This document shows, piece by piece, positions 36,383 through 49,500 of a stretch of DNA of 64,000 nucleotides. Positions within the stretch are counted from its first letter, which is position 1, and every line of letters starts with the position of its first letter. This stretch comes from Trametopsis cervina (lineage: Eukaryota > Basidiomycota > Agaricomycetes > Polyporales > Irpicaceae). The stretch spans positions 852,589 to 916,588 of the forward strand of contig MU278356.1 of assembly GCA_022385755.1 (NCBI GenBank), read 5' to 3'. A program made the translations under genes and the position numbers. The notes under the pieces are model-generated. The model did no database searches. It was not told where the DNA came from and worked only from the letters and a program-made list of their open reading frames with translations.

Positions 36383-39300
36383 ATGTCCTCCACAAACCTA
36401 AGCACCCCCCTCCCCTCCACCCTCGCGCCCCCCTCCTCGACCTCCCTCTCCCAAGCCGCCTCCGTGCACTCGCACTCCGCCTCCCAAACGACCGCTCCCC
36501 CCAAACAGCGTCTCATCCCGACCAACACCGTCACGCTGCGCGACGGCTCGACCGTGCGCGTGCGCATCGAGGCGACGCTCGCGGTCGAGGACGTCGTGCG
36601 CCAGCTGTGCATTAGCGTCAAGATCAAGGATCCGCCCGCGATGTATGCGCTTAGAGATGAGAATGATGAGTTGGTCACGAATGAGAATATGAGGAAGAAG
36701 GTGAAGGCGAAGGTTGGGCTTAAGTGAGTGTTTTCTTGTTCTTGTTCTGTTCTGCTCTGGTGTTGGGAGTGCGGTGTGATTAGAAGGAGGGAGGTACTGA
36801 TGTGGTTTGGCAGGCTCGTGTACTCGCCTGCGATCGAGGCGGCTGAGATATTGGAGAAACTCATTGCGAGGGACAATAAGCTGGGTATCACACTGACGTC
36901 GTTGCGCAAGCTGATCCGGGTGAGTGCATTGGCAATCCCAAACCAGTATATCCCCTCAACTTCATTACTGTGTCCAGGAGGAACAATTCGCAATAGAGTT
37001 CCTAAACCGCGACGGCCTGAACGAGCTCATCGACATCATAAACAAATACCAAGGAAACGTCCTCGCCGTGCGTCCCCATCCCTCCTCCCCCTCTTCTCCC
37101 TCCCTTTCTCCCCTACTAACCACACCCTCACAGTACGCCCTCATAGTGATGCAAAACCTCATGGAGCTAGACCACGGCTGGTCCGAGCTCGACGACACCT
37201 TCATCCTGCGCGTCGTCCAGATCCTCTCCGAGACCTCCCTCATCAACGTCTGCCGCCCCGCCACGGCCATCCTCAAAAAGTTCGTCGAGTCCGACCCGAT
37301 GTCCGCACCAGGCCCTACGATGCCGAGCTCGAGCAAGGGCCCGCCGACGTCCCCGCCCGGAAGTGTGTATAAGTTTGGGTTCGAGGTTGTGTTTGGGCAG
37401 ATGAGGAAGGAGAGGAGGTTGTTGGAGACTGTTATTAATCGCCTTGGGAGCGCGGATACTACTATGGCGCTGTATAGGTGCGTTGAGTGCTGTTGCTTTG
37501 GCTCGTTTTGGAGGGATGGTATATGTGCTAACGGCTCTCGTGTGTCTGTTGTAGCATGATGCTGATCAACTCCCTTCTGGCACATGCCACCGACGCTCGA
37601 TGGGAAGAGTTCATCGGCGAGCTCGAAAGGCTGAACGTGCGCAAAGCCGTCATCGTACGTCCCTTTCCCCTTTGCTCCCCTTTGCTCCTCTTCCCTTTCC
37701 TTACAACCTAACCCCCCATCCACTCACAGCGCCTCATGTCCTCACACACGATCGAAGACCTAACCTCCTGCATCCTCGACTTCCAATCCAACATGGTCCG
37801 CGTGACATACCGGCGGAAGAGCACCGTCGTCGAGGCGGACGAGGAGCCCGAGCACGCCGCCTCCCTGAATTATATATGGCAGAACAGCAGGGTCCGCGAG
37901 GACTTTGGCGAGGACGGCTCGATACTCAAGTGGCGCCTCCTGGGGTGCGATACGGAGGATCTTGCGCAGGAGTTTGGAGAGGTTGGGGTGTTGGGGTTGG
38001 ATTGTCTGGTGAGTGTTTGAGAAAGCACGGGCTTGGATGTTGTTTTTGTGGTTTGTTGGCTGATGTGTGGGTATGATGTGGGACAGAAACACTTCGTGTC
38101 GCAAGACACCGCCTTCTTCGCGAACGTCATCCAAGAACAGCTCAGCAGGGCGCCCGAGCGCAGATGCCCGATCGTGAAAGCCTCCAACGAAGTCGTCGAT
38201 CTGCTCTCTGAACACTGGGCGATCTTCGGGCCCGGATGTAAGCTTAGCTTTTAACGTTGTGATCTTCGATGCTCAGCTGCGCTTCGTAAAATTAGACTCG
38301 ACGTCGACGACCTTCCAGCCGTTCTTCCTCAACTTCCACCGCGTGCATGCGCTCGCGACGCATTTCTTCTTGAGGATGTGGAATGAGAGTGGGGCGACAA
38401 GGGGGGATTTCTCACGTGTCGCGGCGTTGGTTCGTAGCCAGTACGTGCGCTCTTCTTTCATCAGTGTTTAGACTTGCTTCATGATGTCTTGCACATAGGG
38501 TGAAAGTGGCTCTGCGGAAAGAGAATGTGCGGGCGTGGCACGAGGTAGAAGCTGATTTTGGCGACGTCGAGTACCGCGCGGTGCGTGACCGACAGATGCG
38601 CGAGCTCGAGAAGGAGGACGACGTGATGAGCAAGGTGCCTGTGAGGTACGTCCTTGTCCCATGCCAGGAAGCATGAAACGGTAAATTTGACATCGGAGCA
38701 GGAACATGCGCGCGAAGCTGTATAAAGAGTCGTTCGAGTTCGTGCGCCAGCAGCGGATACACTGTCTCATGCAAGGCGCGTGGTTCATGAACGGGATGTC
38801 GCTCGCAGGGAACCAGTCGCGGGACACAATTCGAAAACCGTCCCGGCCATGGCGGTTCCTGAGACTCGTACGTATCTCTCCTCTGCCACCTCCCAACCAT
38901 ACATTACATTACACCTCACACTGATCACAAAAACATACAGGACAACAGCCTCAAATACCTCCACTACGTCGACAGCGCCGTCAAGTTCGTCATCCGGAAC
39001 GGGCTCGAAGACCTCCCAGACCGGATCGACCTCTCGCTCATCAGCGAAGTCGCCACGGGCACCTGCGCGCCCTTCAACTTCCCACAGGTCGTCGTGCGCA
39101 ACGACCCGGGCGAGGTCCCCAGCTCGCCCGGCCTGCCCTCGCAGCTCTCGTTCTCGCTGCTTAGCCCAAGCGGGTCTTCACTTGCGGACCAGATCGCGAC
39201 GGACCAGTCGCGCTGGGCGGATTGGGTTGACGGGCTGAATATGCTTCGGACTGGCGGACACGTCGCGTCGAATGAGACGGATATGTTCGTACAGGCGTTG

Positions 39301-39498
39301 ACGGAGATTGGGCTCAAAATACGACTATTGAGTGAGTGGATGAATGTTTTGATTCATGGAGGACGGTGCGGCTGACTGAGTTTGGTTGTAGATCTCTCGG
39401 GCGACAAAGCTGAGATTCCTAGCGGCATACAGGGCGGCCATCCGCCGACGAACAGCGATTTCTTCTTTTCGGACTTGCTGTATGATACCCAGAACTGA
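36383..39498 (+). CDS. ELMO/CED-12 family protein (DOCK-GEF partner)
   Basis: ELMO proteins bind DOCK-type guanine nucleotide exchange factors and control Rac/Cdc42 signalling at the plasma membrane. Twelve exons (36383-36723, 36814-36919, 36978-37067, 37134-37477, 37555-37654, 37730-38008, 38087-38237, 38296-38440, 38499-38645, 38702-38867, 38941-39331, 39392-39498) give 788 residues. After a Ser/Pro-rich start comes a Ras-binding-like fold (VTLRDGSTVRVRIEATLAV) and armadillo-type helices (EEQFAIEFLNRDGLNELIDI, YALIVMQNLMEL). Then comes the ELMO domain (LKWRLLGCDTEDLAQEFGEV, GLDCLKHFV) and a C-terminal PH-like domain beginning at RIHCLMQGAWFMNGMS. The last exon encodes NLSGDKAEIPSGIQGG, inside the PH fold. 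Order and length match fungal ELMO. The partner and GTPase are not seen here. Confidence 0.9.
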
Positions 39499-40125
39499 TT
39501 TGTACCGCATCTAACGCCAATATGTTTATCGCTATGTTTTCGGAGGACCAAACTAGAGTTGATAATGCAAAGGAAGATTACCTATCATAGGCTTCGGATC
39601 TGAAAACAGTATCGAGACGGTGCGCTTAAGTCAGATGATCATCGGACCTTCCTTGAGTGTGGTGAACGGAAAAGCAGAGCGGGATGTGATTGTAGCTACA
39701 GGTGACTATAATAAAAATACATGCAGTTGGATGCAAGAGTACTTGTGAGTGTCACCATGTGATGTAATGCGTTGAATGCAGTTGATGCAGAGCGTGCGAC
39801 AGTGGACTAGAGAAATGGGGAGAGATGAGGAAAGATGTGGGGGGAAGAAGCGAAGCGCAAGCGCGAAGCGGAGCACGAGGACAAGATGCTGATATAATGC
39901 GGGGATTCCTGGAATGCAACTAGATGGTTCGTAACATGAGGCTTAAATCGGGGGTTGAACCCGGTGGGTGATGCTTTGAAAAAATAGAGCAACCCGACCG
40001 CGGGGTGTGTTGAGACGACTGGTAGTCGAGTGTAAGGCATGGAGTTGGTGTCGGTCACTGAGGGTGACAGCGAGTGAGAGCTGAAAATCTAGAGTTCAAC
40101 TCTGGGGGGGTCGATTGATGTTGAA
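39499..40125. other. 0.63 kb convergent 3' region
   Basis: The 3' ends of the ELMO and MTHFR genes face each other here. A poly-purine stretch near 39815-39850 is visible; no gene is supported. Confidence 0.5.
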
Positions 40126-42353
40126 TCAATGAGCGGAGCCGTTGGCGTGACCATTGGCATGGCCGTTTGTGTGGCCATTAGTGGAAGCGTGCTGCAGCTT
40201 GGCCTCCTGCGCCGCAGCGGCGTCGGCGGCTGCTTTGAAGAAAGGCTGGAAGATAGCGCTGGGGGATTTGTAGTCGTTATGCACGACGTTCATAAGGTAG
40301 TGTGAGTCCATAATCTCGTCGATGGTTTTGCGGGCGTCGGATTCCGGGTCATACAGCTTCGCCCATTGTCGGCCGAGTTCGTATGCTTCGTCCTATAACG
40401 TGAGACATGTCAGCAGACCGTACGAATACGGTTATAGTGCACGGACCTTCCAGGCCATGAAGCTAATAGCCTCGACTATCGTGGGCTGAACGATCTCTTT
40501 GCCTGGGAAGACGCCCCACGTCACGGCATTGGGTCCATCCGAGTGGTTGTTCGTCCTCAAATCTCCTCGTTTGTTGATCACATAATAAGTAATGTTCGGG
40601 TCTCGCTCAATTTGAGGTATCAGTGCGGCGAGAAGGTCTGGAGACAGGAAGAATTCGAGATAGGCCTAATGAAGATGCGTCAGAACCCTGCATCGTGTAC
40701 ACGCGACATGACTCACCTTCTGATATACATAGCCGTTGGAAGGCCCCCACCCGTGAACTTTGTCGTCGCTTCGCGCGCCGTCTACCGCTGGTTGCGAATT
40801 GATAGTGAGGAATCCGAGCTTGTTCAGGTTGGCCAGGTTCTCAGCAATAACCGTGGTTTCTGACGAAGGGCGCGTGTCTGACCATGGCAATGCGGCTATC
40901 TCTCCCTGACAGAAGCGTGCGAACAAAGCAGTAATGTCTGCTATCGAGGTCGGCTGACCCCATATCTTGTGTGCTTCCTCTTTCTAAAAGCGGTGTCAAT
41001 ACATACGAGCAAAAAGACGTGCTGTATTGGTGCTCACCGACTGCTTCAGCGATATACCATAACCGTCCAGTTCACCGTAAGCCGGTGAGCGTGAGTCACC
41101 GAAACGACCATTCGGGTACTCATCCCAGTTTTCAGTGCGAGATAAATAGGACTTGGTACGGTTGGCCCAAAAGATCGGACGAATGGTCTCGGTACGCCGT
41201 GTGGGGGTGAGGGACTAAAGGTTCCGTCTATTAATACACGTGCGAGGAGACTTGATCCAACAACACGAACCTGTCTCCAAGGCAAGGGCTTGACAACTTC
41301 GACGCGGGGGACCAGCTGTAACTCTTCGAGCAGCATACGAGTGCCTTTCTCGAGGTTCATGGTATAGAAATGCAGGCCACGAATACCAATGTCTTCTCTG
41401 AGAATGCGCCGACACATTTCTCCCACAAGCTTGATACCGATCTCTCGTACCTTCTCATCGTTGTTCTTATGAGGTTCCAGTTGGTCCAGGAGTGCTTGAG
41501 GGATTGTAGTCCGTGATAGACTCGTGGACTTCATGAAGCCGTTCCAGGTCTGTATGGGTGCAATGCCTGGGACGATGGGCACGGTGATTCCTACAGAGCG
41601 AACACTCTTCACCCATGCGATAAATATGTCCACGTCGTAGAACATTTGTGTGAAGATGAAATTGGCACCGGCGTCTATCTTCTCTTTCAGCCATGCAAGT
41701 TCTTGTGCGAGTTCGTCAGGGGGGAGCTCCTGGTGTTGCGGAAAGCCGGCTACCGCTATGTCAAAGTAGTCTCCGAACTCCTTGCGAATGTGGCGGACGA
41801 GGTCGACGCCGTGAACGAACCCGCCCTCTACTGCCTCCCATTCGTCTTTACCCATCGGTGGGTCACCTCGTAGAGCGAGGATATTTCTGCAGCCGCTAGC
41901 TTTGGCTTCCTATTAAGACACGGTAACTGAGTCTGCTACATGCATGTAATCACCTGGACTAACCTTTAAGGCAATATCGACCTTCTCCGCGGGCATGTTC
42001 GTACAGGTCAGATGCATGCACGTCTCCAGACCAATCAGACCTTGGCATGTTTTGACCAGCTCAGAGGTCAGATCTGATGTACGACCTCCTGCGTTCCTGC
42101 GCTCTTTGTGAATAGACAGCAGCAAACAAAGGGAGATAATCACGCACCATGTTATGTCTATGAATTCAGGACCAAGTGCACGCATGCGTTCGATACGATC
42201 AAGAAGGTTTTGGAGACCCTGTCATAGTATAAGGCAATACTCAAAGAGCAGGTTAGCTGAACACACCTGCGCCGTCCTTGGCGGGAAGTACTCGAATGAC
42301 CACCATACTCGATTTTCCTTTTCGGCCTGCTGGATCCTCTGACTGATTTTCAT
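40126..42353 (-). CDS. met13: Methylenetetrahydrofolate reductase
   Basis: Flavoenzyme that reduces 5,10-methylene-THF to 5-methyl-THF, the methyl donor for methionine synthesis. Eight exons (42353-42267, 42218-42148, 42096-41964, 41909-41271, 41214-41038, 40983-40717, 40665-40447, 40392-40126) give 619 residues. The N-terminal TIM barrel shows FEYFPPRTAQGLQNL, FIDITW, ETCMHLTCTNM, RNILALRGDPP, ANFIFTQMFYD, VPGIAPIQTWNGF and IRGLHFYTMNLEK. The C-terminal eukaryotic regulatory domain shows FWANRTKSYLSRTENWDEYP, GRFGDSRSPAYGELDGYG, HGWGPSNGYVYQKAYLEFF, YYVINKRGDLRTN and NAVTWGVFPGKEIVQPT. The extreme C-terminus is a low-complexity Asn-Gly-His tail (NGHTNGHANGHANGSAH). The ATG at 42353 gives a normal N-terminus. 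Confidence 0.95.
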
Positions 42354-43324
42354 GTCGGCTTGAATCTCGTTCCGGTCGTAATCGTAGAAAATGGTACTTT
42401 ATTAGAATGAATCTATATGGTGAAAGCTAGCAACCCAAAGGGAACGTTAGGAGAAAGAGCAAGGAGGCGTGGCGCCGATGCGATACTTTGGTGGTCTCAT
42501 TTATACAGCGCGGCATTTACATAGACAAGCGCGCGTGCCCCCTTTCCGAGACCGCTCCCGCAAGGCCGCTTGATGCGATGCATCATTCCGATAGGTTATG
42601 TCAGTGAACCCTACGGCTTTGATATCTCTTCTGCCGTCACGCTAATCTTACAGGTAATGCTGTGCAATTTGGCGGGCAACTTTCCTTTTGCTGTGTGGGA
42701 TGCGCTTTGACCGGTCCCGGCGAACATAAAGGAGAAACGCGCAGACATAACGTCGCGAAAGTCCACCGGCTCTGCTTTTGTCTGGGGCATAGTCTTGTCT
42801 TCGCACTTTGCACCTTCATCTAGGATGCCTCAAGAGTGCCTCGAGCTGTTTACTGGTCAATTTGACGTCATTATCAGTAAAATATGACTGATATATAGCG
42901 TGGCCAACACAACACGTAGTATTACATGTAGACTCTGTTTCGGCGACACCAACTCCCTATGCCAACATGCGCCCTCCAACCTACTGCAAAATTCAAGTTG
43001 TGTAGAAGATGTGTGGCCATCCTGCTGACATTGGAAAGATGCACTAGTTCTTCGAGTTGGTCGCATATTTACCGTGTACACGTATCGCCGGTGTAGATTC
43101 CGAAACCTTCACGTAATCAACCTCGTGCTTGGATAAAACATGCAGGTGTTACGAACTCATTGACATTGGGCATGTACACAGTACATACGATAGTACAACC
43201 GCTGCATACGTGACCGCATTTTATACCGCCTGCAGCAACGAATTGAGATATGTCACTCCTTTACTGAATGACTGGCAACAGCTATTAGCGATTATTTGTG
43301 GTGGATGGTAAAAGTGCTAGAGGC
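42354..43324. other. 0.97 kb spacer between MTHFR and the tRNA-Pro gene
   Basis: Promoter region of MTHFR. Short frames on both strands show no motif; nothing else is recognised. Confidence 0.5.
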
Positions 43325-43328
43325 AAAA
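43325..43328 (-). terminator. RNA polymerase III T4 terminator of tRNA-Pro copy 1
   Basis: On the transcribed strand TTTT follows the discriminator base directly, the usual Pol III stop signal. Confidence 0.7.
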
Positions 43329-43412
43329 GGGCCTGGCCGGGAATTGAACCCGGGACCTCCTCCAAATTAGGCAATGCCCTAAGAAGGAATCATACTACTA
43401 GACCACCAGGCC
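43329..43412 (-). tRNA. tRNA-Pro(AGG), intron-containing, copy 1
   Basis: This 84-bp gene has acceptor stem GGCCTGG/CCAGGCC, D-arm TGGTCTAGTAGTATGA (A box), anticodon stem CCTTC/GGAGG with anticodon AGG, a 12-bp intron (CATTGCCTAATT) one base 3' of the anticodon, and T-arm GGTTCAATTCC (B box). It is identical base for base to the second copy at 52504-52587. It lies 168 bp beyond the TOR stop codon and is transcribed in the same direction as TOR. Confidence 0.95.
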
Positions 43413-43579
43413 TTGTGGAGTGGATCTTTATTAGCGCTGTCATTATTGGCCCACGCTCCCGCCTTTTCAGGCTACTGTATGTGCGCAAAGTGAAGTGTTG
43501 AATAATGAAAAGATATGTACATGGAAATTATTGATCTCAGATGTCTAGAACTGGCGGAATATTGACGTGTACGCATAAT

Positions 43580-46500
43580 CTACCAGAATGCACACCTGTG
43601 ACTCAATTGTTAGCTAGAGCTGCGGATACAAAGTTATCGACCAACCATCCAGAGAAACATTGGCAAAGATTTTCGAGAGATGTCGCTTGTATAATCAGCT
43701 TGTCGACTTGTTGCTCCACGGTTAAGACAACATCCGGATTAAAGTCTCGACCTATTGCAGCATTAGACATAGGCAATAGAGCTAATGAGGAGTCAATGAT
43801 ACGGACCTGTCAACTTATGTTGCACGCGGTTGTACACAGCTAGTGCTCGCTCGTTGCGGACTTCTGAGGCCTCTAATAACGCAGCGCGCATTCAACAATC
43901 CGGTGGGGTGATAGAGGGGGAACGAGCGTACCTTTACCATTGAAGATGTCGTTCTCGTCGGCTTTCATTTTCCGTTGGAAACCACCAGGGTGTGCTACGT
44001 CGCCGACCAGGTCTCCTGTACGATCAGGATTCATCACTGGAACAAAGAATCAGCGGATGATCTAGTATACGACAGCCTGCGTACATTCAGCTCGTCGTGC
44101 ATCGCCGTCCGGTTGTATCAACCTCCAAGTGATCAACGGATCATAAACGAACGCTTCGAGGACGGCCATAAGAGATTCCTTGTTCTCCCTCAAGACACGC
44201 ATGCTGGCTTCGCAAGTACTTCTAAAGCTGCCTTCGATACCGCTTACTTCCATGGCATGCGTCAACATCCTCGTCAATCTGAACGGAATCTTCTCTGGGA
44301 ACTTCTCGCGAAGCATAGCCACCTCGAAGCAGTCTCCGAAATCGATATGGACCACCTTTCCGGTGCTCTGCTGAAGCATCAAGTTCGATGGGTGCCGATC
44401 GCCGAGACCTAAGACGTGTCCGACCATGCTATTGACAGCGAGCGAGCGAGTGTATGTCGCCCGACGCTCGAGCCAGTGTTCGGAGTTGGCGGATTTGAGC
44501 CAGAGTACCCTATACAAATCTTGGCCAGTAGTGTTCTCGAGAGCGTATTCAAAGACCTCGATCTTCTGGAGGAGGATCAACGACTCATAATCCGGTGCCA
44601 TCTATTCTGTATTTAGCATTTTCTGGCGTGTGCGAATGGGAGGAGACACGCTTACTTGGAGCATTAAGCGATACTCAATGTTGAGAAGCACCTTCCTCGA
44701 GTCACGGTACTCTTTGATCAGTACATGTAAGGTGTCGCTATTATCCATCCATCCAATAAGGCCGGCTTGTGGAGCCAGGGGTATGACAGGATATCGCTGT
44801 ATGTGGAGGCGACGTTTGAAGCAGTTGATGTCGATGGACAGTAGGTTGTTAACAAGACTGAACAGCTGCATCACCCGCTCGTCCTGACGAAGATCCTCAT
44901 GACCTACCAACTCACAGGTTAACATATGATAGGAGTACGCGTAGGAACCGGTATACGTACCTTTCAATAGGAAGTGATAGTCTTTGCCATCGCTGCCCAC
45001 AAGCGACAGTTTTCGAGGGCGTTGCTTGGATGGAATGACTGTCAGCTTAGATGCGAAACTAGTGATCACGACGACGGGTTTCCCGCTCTGGTATGTGCCT
45101 GCCACAAGAGATCAGTAAGATGTCATATTTTAGAGCGCGAAGACAAACCTGGAACCGCGAGGCCGAGGTTGCGAGCTTTCAGCAGCTCAGGGGAGACATA
45201 TTGCAGATCAAGGACGTTCAAAGACGGGAGCTGTTTCTCTATACGCTTGAACACCTACGTGGTTGTCTCCGCAGTTAGCGTAGCACAGCTTACATATCCA
45301 GAAGACTTACTCCGTAGTATATTTCCCAGGCTTTGTCCAGGTCGCGAGGTTCACCGTGCCTGCGATACCTCATGCAGGCTTCGTGCGCTTCGCGAAGGTC
45401 ACGTCCGAATACTTGTGCGAAAGATGTCTCCCGAGCCGTCCTCGGACCCTGAGAAGGCAGCGTCAGCTCCGGAAGACTCACCCAGAAGAAAGTCAATAAC
45501 GTACGTTCTCGAGCAGCGCATGCAAAGGTTCAAGATGCGCGATCATCCCATCGGGGTTCTTGTCGGTGTAATATAGACGTGATGCTTCTTCTAGTCCCTC
45601 ATGCCACATTTCATGCCACAGAATGGCCACCCGAATGAGCTCTTGACTGACGACCATAGCCTGAAGAAGATATCGTTTAGTCCGCGGCTGGCTTGTGAAA
45701 CCCTCTAGGGAACATCACCTGGTCGACAATGATCGGGCTGTGTTCCCGCATCCGGTCCATCATAGCTTGGGCTGCGCTACGTCTCGGTGTACTACTAGAC
45801 TTTGCGGCGACTGTCAACGGGTAAATGAGCGCTTGAGGATGATGCTTGCCGACGTCGGTGAGAAGCTGGGTGATGTTGCGCCGGATATTGGCACTCGGGG
45901 TCTGAATACGTGCGATAATTTGGGGAATGACTTCCAACCAGGTGTCGACCTCGACATTAGTGAACCCGTTAGCCATTGCATGGCTCACTTGGTCATCGGC
46001 ACCGTACTTGAACCACAGAGTCAGCAGTCGGAGAGTGTCTTGTAAGGCGTTGACATTCCGTAGGGAGATAGACTTGAAGAAGCCTTACCAACGGTACTGA
46101 GTTAAGTCAACGGTAAAAATTGCCGTAAACACCCACCGTCAACGGCTTGAACGATGTGGACAGCCAGTTCGTCCCCAGGATGCTCAGATCTGTCATCCAT
46201 CTGTGTCTCTAGATAGCCAACCACGTCGAAGTTCGCCAATGCCCACGTGTGCCACGCCTTGTACCATGTTGGGTCGTAATGGGTGGCTAACCAATATGCC
46301 TGCAAGACATCTTTTATCGGCCTCTGTACTCCTTGTTAGCATCGCGTCTACAAGGTTCCCGATGAAACTTACTTGGCCCCAATCGTCATACATTTCGACT
46401 TGCCATTGGCCTTGCTTGAACCAGCAACGAGCCAATAACTTGGAGAGATCCAGGAACTTCTGTTTCCCTGACACTGCGCCAGGATCATTCGTCTCTGGGT

Positions 46501-49500
46501 GCATATCCCTTGATAGACTAGCAGTAAACTTCATGAGGAACCTCAGGGTGTCTGTTTGTGCGCCAGTAGCCCACATGAGCTTGAGGTGGGCATATACGAT
46601 ATGCGGGGGAGCCTTGAACGTTTGTTGGAAATCGCGGTAGTGCGATTGTAGCTATACAGCCGGTCAGTAGGGTATTGAAGAGCAGACAGAACTCGTACTC
46701 GGCCTGTCTGCAGGAGAGAATTGATGGTCTTATCCGCCAAGAGCATCCGATCCGACTTCCTACAAAGGTTGGCAAACTTGACCCAAGTCACTGCGTCATC
46801 TTGGGGGCTGAGTACTAGTGCTCTGACTTGAAGCACGCGCTGCCATACATCGACGTCGGGCTGGCATCCCTGAAGTCTATGATACTGTCAGATTCTGGGG
46901 TGTGGCTTAGGCTAGAAGTATACCTGTTCATCCAAGTCTTCCGCATAGTCTGACGTCGCTCGGGTTGGTCTGCGTACTGCTTGTACAGGATGATTTCCTC
47001 AAGCTCAGACAACATCTGCGCTCGAACCATAGTACTGAAAAAGGTTCAAAACTGGGAGTTTGGTACAATACGCAAACGACGTACTTGTATGACCGACCAT
47101 AGCTTTCTCCTACCAGTGAAGTGAGTTCAGGGTCCAATAGGTCCCGCGCTTTTGCGATATGTGACATGGCCTTGAGAAATTGGTTCTGGTGGACACACAA
47201 GATGGCCCGATAGAATGGCTTTTCAGCTGAATCTGCTCTCATGGCAGCAATATAGTCGTCCATAGAGTCCCAATCGTTTAGTGACCAGGCTGCAGCGGCT
47301 GCCAGTGGAGCCATTTCGCGGCGATCTTCATGTCCAACATTGGCCCAATGCTCATCCACTTGATGCGCAAGTTGGTCCCACTCGCCGAGCGCATGCAAAC
47401 ATTTCATCCTCCCCAGTACAATATCCGGTGCATCCGGATCTTCACGCGCCTTCCGTTCGTAAGTCGTCAGAGCTTCCTGCCATCTTCCGAGTCGCTCATA
47501 CCAATCTTCGTGTTGGCTCATATCGTTGTGTTCGCGAGCAATAAGAAGGGTTCCCCACGCAGCGTCATGCTGTTGTAACTTGGAGTTGATCCCGATAAGA
47601 GCCTCGATAATACTTGGCGAAGTTTCGGTGAAAAACTCAAGCTCTTTGTAATGAAGCGCTTTGGCGTGGGCATGAACCCTCTGTGCGATTTCACCAAGCG
47701 TGCGATTCTCGATTGGAAGCCCCTTCTCCTCATGTTCCATGAATTCAGCGAGGTTGAGCAGCCTATGAACCAAGTCGGAAGGTGCTGACGGTGCTGATAT
47801 TGCATATTCAATGGAGCGAACAAGATCCTCCTAAAACACGAGTTGAGTTGGTGTCATACACATCGTTGAACGCAGAGAACACACCTGATATTGATCGTAC
47901 AGCTCTGACCAGCAGGATAAGAATGCTGCATTGAATAGCTCTCCTGCGAGAGGGGTATGGATGTCAACCAGACTCATACAGGCACGAAGTGCGTGTGATG
48001 GAGATTCTTTCATGAACTCAACCGACAATCGCTGCATCCACTCTTCCCAGTCTTCTTTGGTAGCCACCTGAGAAACGTCCCATGCTTGCTTCAAATGCTG
48101 TTGGTTGACCACCATCTTCGCTGCTTCGGCAGGAGCAGAATATTCTGTAGCTTTCGCCCCGTCAGTCGAGCTATGATATCAGAGTAAGCACAAATATGGT
48201 TGAGCTGCTGGTTGGGGCGTACAGGAGATCCAAAGCCGTAGCGTCTTGGGGCAGTCTTTCCCCGTTGTCTAACTTGAACACAAGATTTTCATATTTCAAG
48301 TGAGATACTCGATTTCTGCGCATCGCCTACGGAGAAAATCAGGTGAGTATATATGGGCTTTTTACAGCATTCTTACCTTGTCGATTGTTGGGATAAACAC
48401 AGCGAAATCTGAGCCGAGCTGAGTCACCAACGCTGAGAGAGTATCCATGACAGCCATTTTCAGCTCGTGAGATTGAGCGTTGAGGACTCGTGTCAAAGAC
48501 AAGATTATTCTTGAAGCATGATCGGAGAAGTTGACGCGCCTAGTGAGGCCCTCTACAGTCTGTGTAGCACTACGCCGAAGAGCAAAGCCAGCATCAGGGC
48601 GCTCGTACGTTTTCACAATGATGGGAATGACCAGTTGCAAGAACTCTTCGATGTTTGCGCCGAAAGTCAAGAATGCATCGAAAATCTTGATCTGCGTGTT
48701 CGTGGTCTTCTCATTGAGCTCCCCGTCAAATACTTTGAGAAGGAGAGGGAGGATGGTGGGAAGGAAAGGCTTGAACTCCGCGTCGAGCGCTTTGCCCAGC
48801 GCTTCCACAAGCGAAACGAGAGGAAGCTGGAGGGACGCGTTTTCCCAAAGGTCTACAACTAACTCGAAGATATCCGCCACGTGATTCCTCACGTGTTGCT
48901 TGATGATTCCTATGAGTATAGCAAGCTGTTCTAAATGAAAAACTTGAATCCGAGCAGCGGATGTACGAGCGACTGCCGTGAAGGCCGGTATGATCTACAG
49001 AAAAAATTGAGCGGAATCCTCAAAGATGCGCAGGCCATAGCTACCTGCGGCAAGAACGCGACACATTTCAATCCCTGCGTTTTGAAGATCGACATGACGG
49101 CCTCGATAACCTTGTGGTGTTGTCCAGTTTGTGACTGATCTCGTAGTATGGTCAGTAATGCATTGATGGCTACTGTCTGGTAGTAATCGTCGGGCGATGT
49201 GGCCGGCGCAGCAACGCTCCTTGAAGCGACCGTATTTGTGAGAGCAGCATTCGCGAGCTCATTAGCAGCTTCCTCCTCCGGCTTGCTCTGACCCGGCAAT
49301 AAACGTCAGATCTTGAGAGCGTAACAATGGCACGCCTATTACTTACCTTCCTGCGATAAGGGTCAAGAGCACCTAGAATACCAAGTACTTTGATAACCTC
49401 CCTGCGGACGCTCTGGCTCTGCTCTGTTCGTAATATTCTGCTCAACACTGGTAGAAGCGTAGGGTAGTCTACCAGCGGAGTAATGACATATCCTGTGCTT

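Noticed and set aside
39955..39985. GGTTGAACCC sequence resembling a tRNA B box
   Set aside because: No matching A box, acceptor stem or cloverleaf around it.
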